DNA from: JAUUZT01 sp964654015
GTDB lineage: Bacteria; Chloroflexota; Dehalococcoidia; GIF9; AB-539-J10
DNA length: 8,800 nucleotides
Direction: 5' to 3'
Assembly: GCA_964654015.1 (NCBI GenBank)
Contig: CAZZHQ010000103.1
Coordinates: 1-8,800 of the forward strand
Shown here: one piece after another, positions 1 through 5,971 of the stretch
Layout of the letters: each line of letters starts with the position of its first letter
Numbering within the stretch: position 1 is the stretch's first letter
Position numbers and translations under genes: made by a program
The notes under the pieces: model-generated
What the model was told of the DNA's origin: nothing
Database searches by the model: none
The model's input: only the letters and a program-made list of their open reading frames with translations

Positions 1-1
1 T

Positions 2-685
2 AGTCTATTTGGCATCCACCTTGCTCTGAGTGAACGGCCCGTGTATAAAGCAGTAGAGAAATACCCAGAAGTCGATGATGCATTGATCAAAATCATAGGT
101 TACGAGAGTTCCGGGGACTTCCTGTCTCATCTCAAAAGTATGAAAGAAGGAAAATTGGTAGTTGCAGGTCATACGAGCACCATGTCTGACATTGACCCTC
201 AGCAGGCTCCCGGTGATGTGACCCCGGGTGCAGCATCCGTACGTTGGGAAAGCCTGGCGCCCTACAAGCCGAAAGACGGTTCTTGGAATGAGAAAGCCGA
301 GCCGTATGCTGATGCACTCATGCAGCTATGGCGAGAGTATGCACCAAATTTGGCCAAAGCAAAGGTGATCCGCAGATATGTATACCCGCCAACTTTTATC
401 GAGGAAAAATTGGTTAACATGATCAGGGGATCATTTAAACATGGCGCCTACATACCAACCCAAATGGGCAATTTTAGACCGAACTTCGAGTGCTCTCGAT
501 ATTCAACTCCAATTAAGGGGCTTTATGTAGGCGGAGCCAGCACATACCCCGGAGGCATGGTCTTAGGAGGCGGAGGATATAATGCGGCTGGAGTTGTAGT
601 TGATGATCTCGGATTGAAGCGATGGTGGGCTGAACCAGACATTGTTAAGAAAGCACGAGAAAAGAAATTGGTTCCGCCACTTTAA
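2..685 (+). CDS. CrtI/phytoene-desaturase-like FAD oxidoreductase, C-terminal part (5' cut by window edge)
   Basis: The reading frame is open from base 2 to the TAA at 683-685, giving 227 residues. A GTG at 41 is in frame, but the codons before it read SLFGIHLALSERP, which looks like ordinary family sequence, so the gene very probably starts outside the window. The C-terminal block encoded at about 510-600 (SPI-type turn, GLYVGGASTYPGG, then GGGGYNAAGVVVDDLG) is the FAD-binding C-terminal motif of phytoene-dehydrogenase-like proteins (COG1233). The N-terminal dinucleotide fold is missing because of the edge. Members of this family catalyse FAD-dependent desaturation, saturation or isomerisation of carotenoids, retinoids and many unknown substrates. 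The protein ends in a charged tail after a KRWW motif, and the complete CrtI-like gene at 3012 has a WW at the same place. The family call is firm, the substrate unknown. Confidence 0.85.
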   Translation, partial: SLFGIHLALSERPVYKAVEKYPEVDDALIKIIGYESSGDFLSHLKSMKEGKLVVAGHTSTMSDIDPQQAPGDVTPGAASVRWESLAPYKPKDGSWNEKAEPYADALMQLWREYAPNLAKAKVIRRYVYPPTFIEEKLVNMIRGSFKHGAYIPTQMGNFRPNFECSRYSTPIKGLYVGGASTYPGGMVLGGGGYNAAGVVVDDLGLKRWWAEPDIVKKAREKKLVPPL

Positions 686-727
686 CAGCAGTATCCCGGA
701 GGTATTGTGAGGTCGAATAGGTAGGCT

Positions 728-1348
728 ATGAATATCATCTCCGATCAGAAATTGTCGATTCTACGTCTGATTAGTTTGGAGGGCATGATTGAGGATCAGA
801 GATTGGTTAGCTTGCTTGCAAGCCGAGAATTATTTCATATTGAAGATGCGGTGCGATCTAACCTAAATGAGTTGAAGCGCGAAGGGATGGTAGAGCTGGT
901 CGCATCTGAATACTGGAGCATTACTGAACCGGGGAAACTCAACCTGACTGAATCGCTTCATAAAAAGCGAAAAGACCTACTGTCGGCATTGAAGGACAAT
1001 ATATGGACCAGCTTCAAAGAACAAGATTCGGATCTTAAAAAAGTGTGCACGATGTGGCAGGTTATGCCCGATGGTTCGCTCAATACCCATGAAGATCATG
1101 AATACGATTTTGATGTAATTGAACGGCTGCTATCAATTCATGATCGGTTATGTAATCTATTCGGTGACGACCATAGAATAGAACGTGAATTCAATGGGCT
1201 TTTGAACGACTTAAGTAATGCACTGGAGGAAATAGACGAGGGGCAATTGGAATTTTTTGTTGGAACTTCAGTTAACTCGTATCATAACTTATGGCGGGAG
1301 CTACATGAGGATTTGTTATGTACTTTGGGGATTGATAGGGAAGAATAG
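728..1348 (+). CDS. Winged-helix protein translationally coupled to the dikinase-like gene
   Basis: This 206-aa protein has a probable winged-helix domain at residues 5-75. Helices there include VRSNLNELKREGMV, followed by a wing ending in the typical SITEPGKLNL. The C-terminal half (80-206) is helical and acidic, with an unusual block near 184-206: SYHNLWRELHEDLLCTLGIDREE. No transmembrane segment or signal peptide is visible. The ATG at 728 is the first possible start after an in-frame TAG at 722-724, and its ribosome site (TAGG at 722-725) is poor. Its TAG stop at 1346-1348 overlaps the GTG of the next gene by one base, so the two are probably co-translated. From memory, mycobacterial Rv1126c (about 200 aa), next to the short PPDK-like Rv1127c, may be a counterpart; this was not checked. 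The role could be transcriptional regulator or substrate-binding partner of the kinase. Confidence 0.75.
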   Translation: MNIISDQKLSILRLISLEGMIEDQRLVSLLASRELFHIEDAVRSNLNELKREGMVELVASEYWSITEPGKLNLTESLHKKRKDLLSALKDNIWTSFKEQDSDLKKVCTMWQVMPDGSLNTHEDHEYDFDVIERLLSIHDRLCNLFGDDHRIEREFNGLLNDLSNALEEIDEGQLEFFVGTSVNSYHNLWRELHEDLLCTLGIDREE

Positions 1349-2916
1349 TGATGATGGATCGCTATACTATTAACATCGATACTGATTTGCCGGGCTTACT
1401 CGGAGGTAAGGGAGCCGGCGTCTTCATGATGCGGCAGATGGACTTACCAGTACCTCCTGCTTTTATTATCACTGTGGCAAGCTATCATGCCTTTATGCAA
1501 AACGGACCTTGCTTCTTGGAAGGAGGTCTCCGCGACGAAATAAAGGACCGAATGAAAGAATTGGAAACAACGAGTCAAAAGCGATACGGTGATCCACAAA
1601 ATGCCTTATTACTTTCGATACGTTCAGGCGCTCCTGTATCTATGCCAGGAATGATGGATACAGTGCTGAACGTCGGTATTAATGATGAAATACGACAAGG
1701 GTTGGCAATAGCGTCAGGGGATGATGATTTCGCCTTTCAATGTCACTGTCGCTTCTTGAAAATGCTTGGCACCAGTATGTTGGGTATAAACAAGGAAAAA
1801 TTCGAAATAGACAAAGAAGGCATGAGTCTGGAAAATGTTGTTTATATCTACAAGAAATTAGTAAGCGAAGCTGCTGCAAAAACAAAATACCCTAATATCG
1901 TCGATAACGTTGAGGAACAGTTGCTATACTGTATAGAGGGAGTATTTCGTTCGTGGCATAACCATCGAGCCAAACACTACCGTCGTATATTCCACATACC
2001 GGATTCTATAGGCACAGCAGTGGTCGTTCAGAGCATGGTTTTCGGGAATATCAGCAAGGACTCGGGTACGGGGGTGGTTTTCTCTCGGTGTCCCGTCACA
2101 GGCGATAGGAAAGTTACAGGAGAATACCTGATACGGTGTCAGGGAGAGGACGTTGTCGGAGGTGAAGCAGCTTGCAGGCCAATAGCAATGTTGGAACAGG
2201 ATGCGCCGATAGTATATAGAGAGTTATTGCGAGTGTGTCACTTACTGGAGTATGTATATCGCGATATACAAGACGTTGAATTCACCTTTGAGAGAGGCAT
2301 ACTTTATATCTTGCAGACACGTAGTGCCAAACGATGTCCACAGTCGATGTTGAAGTTTTTAGCTTCGGCAGTAAGCGAACAGCTTATAAGTGAACAGGAG
2401 GCTTACCAACGAGGCAATTTGCTACGCAGATCAGCTATTGAGAAAAGTATTGTGAGAGAGAGAGTCGTAGCAAGTGATGCAAATTGCCAAATCGTAGGCT
2501 ATGGTGACGTAGCAAGTCCTGGGATTGTCCGTGGGCATTTAGCATTTTCAGCTGCAGAGGTGCTTGAGCTATCATCACATGGAAAACAAGCCATTTTGCT
2601 TAGACAGTCCACGAGCCCAGATGATATAGCAGGGATTAATAAAGCGGCAGGGATGTTTACTTCGTCTGGTGGGATTATGAGTCACGCAGCAGTGGTTTGC
2701 CGCGAGTTAGCGAAGACCTGCATAGTAAATACCGGTATAAGTATTAATGCAAAAGGTGGTTTTGCTGTCGGTGATAAAGAACAGGTAATAAAACGCGGCG
2801 ATCGGATTACACTCGATGGTTGGACAGGTGCTATTTGGAATGGAAACAGCAGTATTGAAAGACTGCCAGATGATCCCGATCTTGCCAAATTTGCAGATTG
2901 GCTATTAGGCAAATGA
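1348..2916 (+). CDS. Short pyruvate-phosphate-dikinase-like protein (ATP-grasp + phosphohistidine domains, no PEP/pyruvate barrel)
   Basis: This 522-aa protein matches only the first 500 or so residues of pyruvate phosphate dikinase (about 870-880 aa). The ATP-grasp domain spans about 10-330: GGKGA (K21), SIRSGAPVSMPGMMDTVLN (R92), RF (R135), TGVVFSRCPVTG, QGEDVVGGE and DVEFTFERG..YILQTRSAKR. D309, E311, Q323 and R325 align with the ATP-site residues D321, E323, Q335 and R337 of Clostridium symbiosum PPDK. The swivelling domain (about 385-495) has GGIMSHAAVVCREL, with H446 as phosphoryl acceptor. The protein ends 20-30 residues after that domain, so the barrel that binds PEP/pyruvate is absent. 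Expected chemistry is ATP-driven phosphorylation of H446 and transfer to an unidentified acceptor, as in phenylphosphate synthase or rifampicin phosphotransferase. Starts at GTG 1348, ATG 1351 and ATG 1354 are all possible; AGGGA at 1337-1341 fits 1348 or 1351 best. True PPDK function is unlikely. Confidence 0.88.
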   Translation: MMMDRYTINIDTDLPGLLGGKGAGVFMMRQMDLPVPPAFIITVASYHAFMQNGPCFLEGGLRDEIKDRMKELETTSQKRYGDPQNALLLSIRSGAPVSMPGMMDTVLNVGINDEIRQGLAIASGDDDFAFQCHCRFLKMLGTSMLGINKEKFEIDKEGMSLENVVYIYKKLVSEAAAKTKYPNIVDNVEEQLLYCIEGVFRSWHNHRAKHYRRIFHIPDSIGTAVVVQSMVFGNISKDSGTGVVFSRCPVTGDRKVTGEYLIRCQGEDVVGGEAACRPIAMLEQDAPIVYRELLRVCHLLEYVYRDIQDVEFTFERGILYILQTRSAKRCPQSMLKFLASAVSEQLISEQEAYQRGNLLRRSAIEKSIVRERVVASDANCQIVGYGDVASPGIVRGHLAFSAAEVLELSSHGKQAILLRQSTSPDDIAGINKAAGMFTSSGGIMSHAAVVCRELAKTCIVNTGISINAKGGFAVGDKEQVIKRGDRITLDGWTGAIWNGNSSIERLPDDPDLAKFADWLLGK

Positions 2917-3001
2917 TATCGAATACTCATTTATAAAGAAAAACGCAGATTTAGTTATAAATGCGATTAAAGATTAGGTGCAAACTGAAGTAAAGAATAA
3001 A
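2917..3001. other. AT-rich intergenic gap before the second CrtI-like gene
   Basis: This gap is very AT-rich and contains no gene. TTATAAA occurs twice, at 2931-2937 and 2955-2961. Each contains a TATAAA that could serve as a -10, but no acceptable -35 lies 16-18 bp upstream of either. A weak CGCA/TGCG inverted repeat (2944-2947 and 2962-2965) brackets the second copy. A promoter here is possible but not shown by the sequence. Confidence 0.3.
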
Positions 3002-3007
3002 AGGAGG
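3001..3007 (+). promoter_or_regulatory. Strong Shine-Dalgarno site for the CrtI-like gene
   Basis: AAGGAGG lies five... bases 3008-3011 separate it from the ATG at 3012, a four-base spacer. It is one of the two strongest ribosome sites in the window and fixes the start of the oxidoreductase. Confidence 0.85.
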
Positions 3008-3011
3008 AGTC

Positions 3012-4712
3012 ATGAGTGTACTAAGTAAGGAATATGATGTGATTGTAGTAGGTGGTGGTGGAATAAACGGCCTTGCCTGTGCCGCGTACCTGCAAAAAGC
3101 CGGATTGAAGGTGGCATGTTTTGATCGTGCTCACGAGGCAGGAGTATTTTGCAACACGGATGAGACGCTGCATCCAGGCGCCAAATTAAACTTGTGCGCT
3201 ACATTAATGGTAACTCCCCACAGCCCTGCCTTCGAAGAGCTGGAGTTAGAAAGATTCGGTTTTGAAGCGCTCACGTCCAATGAATGGGCCTTGTTTCATG
3301 CGTTTGAGGATAAAACAGCTGTTATGTGGCATAACTGGGATATGCGCAAACAAGTTGAGCATTGGGCTCGGTTTTCCGAAAAAGATGGTGAGACGCTTAG
3401 AAAACTTACCAACTACTTCGCGCCACACTGGCCTGACCTAATTGAGGCTTCTGCATACTCAAAGCCTACTCAGGAAGCATATGAAAAACAAGCAAAGATA
3501 GTGGGTGGCTGCCCGGTGATACCAAGGGGAGATCCACACATCGGCGAAGCATCCGGTCTGGAGATGTGCGACCTTATATGGGAGAGCGAGAAAATCAAGA
3601 CGGCTATATTAGCAATGGCGGTGGCGGGAGGACATGAGCCCTGGACGCGCGGGACCGGGCTTGGTATCGCCCTATTCAGGCCTTTTCTCGGCAGCGTGAT
3701 CGCAAATGGATATTTTGCACGAGGCGGGAGCCATTACCTCACTCACGCGCTGGTACGATGCTTTTTGCATTATGGCGGCGCACTATTTCAGGGTTGTCGT
3801 GTTGATAAGATAATCGTTGAAAATAACACGGCCAAGGGTATAGTCTTATCGAAAGATGCCATATTCCCGGAGGCTGAAATTCGTGCCACCAAGGCGGTGG
3901 TGAGCAATGTGTCAGTCAAGCCAACGTTTTTAGATATGATTGGTGCAGATAAGCTAAAACCTGAACACGTTGCAGGCGTTAAGGCATACGCGTACGATTC
4001 AGATATACTGTTTACTAACTACTACTTCCTGAATGAAAGGCCAAACTGGCCGGGCTTCCCCCCTGAATGCAATGAAATAAGTATTTTCAATTGGGGCTGT
4101 GAAACCCCCGCAGACATCCTGAGATTACACAATGATCATGTACAGGAAAAGCTTCCCGATCCGCCGATAGGTATAGGAGGGAGTTGTCAGGGTTTCTGGA
4201 TGGATCCCTCCCAAGCACCACAAGGGCAGTACCCAGTAATGACCTGGACAGAAGTACCATACTACATTAGGAGGCATGGAGGCCCGATGGCGTGGGATGA
4301 TATCAGGGAAGAATATGGCGATAAAGTGGAGAACCATTTTGTCAAGTATATGGGAAATGTAAAGTCAGCAAAAGTTGCACGTTACATCTGCACGCCATTA
4401 GATAATTATCGACGCAACCCCAGCGCTATTGAAGGTACCTGGAGTGGAGGTCCACGTTATCGCATGCATCAGTACTGGAGCAATAAACCATTTATAGGTT
4501 GTAATGCACCAAAATCACCAATCGACAAACTATACTTGAGCCAGTCCACCTGGCCCGTTGCCAGCAGTGCCCTCGGTATGGGAATAATCGCTGCCGACGA
4601 AATAGCCAGGGATTTCGGAGTAAGGAAACAGGATTGGTGGAATATAAGAGCTGTCGAACCCTACTGGCGAATGCTAAGAAGACGTGGTCATGAGCCAATC
4701 ATGACAGCATAA
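3012..4712 (+). CDS. CrtI/phytoene-desaturase-like FAD-dependent oxidoreductase, complete
   Basis: This 566-aa protein has an N-terminal Rossmann fold: YDVIVVGGGGINGLACAAYL gives GxGxxG at G15, G17 and G20, with the ribose-binding acidic residue probably D38 in VACFDRA. Overall length and layout fit COG1233 phytoene-dehydrogenase-like proteins, which act on isoprenoids and many uncharacterised hydrophobic or cyclic substrates. The C-terminal FAD block is altered: after PIDKLYL (503-509) comes SQSTWPVASSALGMG in place of the usual GAS..PGG..G..GYNAA, which the partial gene at the left edge still has. The two are therefore related but diverged, not a recent duplication. No signal peptide or transmembrane helix is evident. 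Desaturase, saturase and isomerase activities cannot be told apart from sequence alone. The start is set by AAGGAGG four bases upstream of ATG 3012. Confidence 0.85.
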   Translation: MSVLSKEYDVIVVGGGGINGLACAAYLQKAGLKVACFDRAHEAGVFCNTDETLHPGAKLNLCATLMVTPHSPAFEELELERFGFEALTSNEWALFHAFEDKTAVMWHNWDMRKQVEHWARFSEKDGETLRKLTNYFAPHWPDLIEASAYSKPTQEAYEKQAKIVGGCPVIPRGDPHIGEASGLEMCDLIWESEKIKTAILAMAVAGGHEPWTRGTGLGIALFRPFLGSVIANGYFARGGSHYLTHALVRCFLHYGGALFQGCRVDKIIVENNTAKGIVLSKDAIFPEAEIRATKAVVSNVSVKPTFLDMIGADKLKPEHVAGVKAYAYDSDILFTNYYFLNERPNWPGFPPECNEISIFNWGCETPADILRLHNDHVQEKLPDPPIGIGGSCQGFWMDPSQAPQGQYPVMTWTEVPYYIRRHGGPMAWDDIREEYGDKVENHFVKYMGNVKSAKVARYICTPLDNYRRNPSAIEGTWSGGPRYRMHQYWSNKPFIGCNAPKSPIDKLYLSQSTWPVASSALGMGIIAADEIARDFGVRKQDWWNIRAVEPYWRMLRRRGHEPIMTA

Positions 4713-4751
4713 CATAAGCATAATGCTACGATGTATCTGTTGATGAATAAG

Positions 4752-4782
4752 CAAGCTGGGTAAGCGTTGCCTGCCCGGCTTG
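4752..4782 (+). terminator. Hairpin after the CrtI-like gene, possible weak terminator
   Basis: CAAGCTGGG (4752-4760) pairs with CCCGGCTTG (4774-4782) through nine pairs, one of them G-U, around a 13-base loop. The stem can be extended by a G-U and an A-U pair. It lies 40 bp after the stop. The following sequence is GAATTAATAT rather than a T-run, so intrinsic termination would be inefficient; it could instead be an mRNA-stabilising or regulatory stem. Confidence 0.35.
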
Positions 4783-4795
4783 GAATTAATATAGT
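4767..4795 (+). promoter_or_regulatory. Candidate sigma70-type promoter for the alcohol dehydrogenase-AOR-SurE run
   Basis: TTGCCT at 4767-4772 (4/6 match to the -35 consensus) is followed after exactly 17 bp by TATAGT at 4790-4795 (5/6 match to the -10). Transcription would begin near 4802, about 30 bases before the dehydrogenase start. The -35 overlaps the loop and right arm of the hairpin described separately. It is plausible from spacing and position, but AT-rich DNA gives chance matches. Confidence 0.4.
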
Positions 4796-4816
4796 ATTTC
4801 AATAATTAATATTAAT
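4784..4816. repeat. AT-rich direct repeat and 12-bp palindrome, possible operator
   Basis: AATTAATAT occurs at 4784-4792 and 4804-4812, exactly 20 bp apart, or about two helical turns. The second copy is part of a perfect 12-bp palindrome, ATTAATATTAAT, at 4805-4816. The repeats bracket the candidate -10 and the predicted transcription start, a usual place for a repressor site. The low sequence complexity makes chance a real alternative. Confidence 0.3.
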
Positions 4817-4833
4817 AACGAGTGGGGTGTTCT

Positions 4834-5931
4834 ATGAAAGCTCAAGTGCTTATGGAGGCTAATTCACCGCTGAGACTGGAGGAAGTTGAACTTCAAGACC
4901 CGCTTACGAATGAAGTTAAAGTCCGGATGGTTTCAGCCACTGTGTGCCACACTGATCTGGCATTCGTACAGGGGCTGCATCATCAGCCGCCACCACCAAT
5001 GGTATTGGGACACGAAGGTGCCGGCATCGTTGAAAAGGTAGGCTCGGGCGTAACAAATTTAAAAGCGGGTGACAAGGTAGTACTCAGCACCGCGGGTTCT
5101 TGCGGTATGTGTAACTTTTGTTGGACAGGTCGTCCAAGCATGTGTCAGGTAGCCTCTGTCAAACGACACGGAGGGACACTACTTGATGGTACCAGGAGAC
5201 TTAAGAGGCAGGATGGAACCGAGTTAAATCACTTCATGCTCCTTTCCTGCTTTGCAGAATATGTGGTAGTGCCGGTGCGCAGTGCGATAAAAGTGCCTCA
5301 AGAAGTTCCCCTGGAAAAAGTATGCATGTACGCCTGTGGGGCAAGTACAGGGGTAGGGGCCGTTTTCAATGTAGCTAAAGTGAAGGCCGGTTCCAGTGTT
5401 GCTATATGGGGATGTGGAGGTTTAGGATTATGTGCATTGCTTGCTGCAAAGTTAGTGGGAGCAGGTAAGATTATCTGCGTTGACATTTTAAAAGATAAGC
5501 TGGCCTTCGCCATGGAATTGGGTGCTGACCACACCATTGATGCCAGCAAAGAAGATCCAGTGATGCGAATCAAACAGCTTACTGGCGGAGGTGTGGACTA
5601 TTGTCTCGAATTTGCTGGCAATGTCAAGGTTATTTCGCAGGCGGTGGAAGCAGCGCAGCCTGGCGGAATCACCGTGGTGAGTGGAGCACCTCCCGCTGGA
5701 GATAGGATTGCTTTAGATTGGCCGCATTTACTAGCTGGAAAGGTGCTTACAGGGGCACACCTTGGTGCAATGGTACCCGCGGTTGACATTCCCAATTGGG
5801 TCGAGTTAACCATGCAAGGTAAACTACCTATTGACCGTCTGATTACCAGGACTTTACCGTTAGACTCACTTAATCAGGCTATGGAATACCTGGCAACCGG
5901 TGAGGTCGGCCGCACTCTAATCACATTTTAA
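4834..5931 (+). CDS. Zinc-dependent alcohol dehydrogenase, medium-chain (group III-like), NAD-linked
   Basis: Starting from ATG 4834, this 365-aa protein is a canonical medium-chain zinc dehydrogenase. Catalytic zinc ligands are C38 (VCHTDL), H60 (GHEGAG, followed by E61) and C168 (ACGASTGVGAV). The structural zinc loop is C90-x2-C93-x2-C96-x7-C104. The Rossmann motif GCGGLG is at 193-198, and D217 (ICVDI) after beta-2 favours NAD over NADP. The TLLDGTRRL and SCFAEYVVVP region (115-145) resembles class III and NDMA-dependent dehydrogenases, in which the nicotinamide may stay bound. A GTG at 4822 would add four residues (MGCS), but MKAQVLMEA is the usual family N-terminus and GGGG at 4824-4827 is a suitable though weak ribosome site for 4834. 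It oxidises an alcohol or reduces an aldehyde, and the aldehyde oxidoreductase 40 bp downstream suggests the two share an intermediate. The substrate is unknown. Confidence 0.92.
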   Translation: MKAQVLMEANSPLRLEEVELQDPLTNEVKVRMVSATVCHTDLAFVQGLHHQPPPPMVLGHEGAGIVEKVGSGVTNLKAGDKVVLSTAGSCGMCNFCWTGRPSMCQVASVKRHGGTLLDGTRRLKRQDGTELNHFMLLSCFAEYVVVPVRSAIKVPQEVPLEKVCMYACGASTGVGAVFNVAKVKAGSSVAIWGCGGLGLCALLAAKLVGAGKIICVDILKDKLAFAMELGADHTIDASKEDPVMRIKQLTGGGVDYCLEFAGNVKVISQAVEAAQPGGITVVSGAPPAGDRIALDWPHLLAGKVLTGAHLGAMVPAVDIPNWVELTMQGKLPIDRLITRTLPLDSLNQAMEYLATGEVGRTLITF

Positions 5932-5971
5932 AATTTTTCTAGTTAGCTAAATTCGTACTGCGGAGAAGAAC

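Noticed and set aside
2917..3011. Possibility that the dikinase-like gene is frameshifted and its barrel continues downstream
   Set aside because: The 95 bases after the stop are AT-rich with stops and no family sequence in any frame, and the next gene begins with a complete FAD fold. The protein also ends cleanly after the phosphohistidine domain.
4706..4727. AGCATAA direct repeat and AGCAT-A-ATGCT inverted repeat at the end of the CrtI-like gene
   Set aside because: The repeats are five to seven bases long and one copy lies in the coding region. They are too short to support an operator or att-site claim.
4822..4833. GTG 4822 as start of the alcohol dehydrogenase
   Set aside because: It would add only MGCS, overlap the likely ribosome site, and move the start away from the standard MKAQV N-terminus.
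5298..5813. Reverse-strand open frames opposite the alcohol dehydrogenase
   Set aside because: They are opposite conserved dehydrogenase sequence, with proline/alanine/threonine-rich translations typical of antisense reading.
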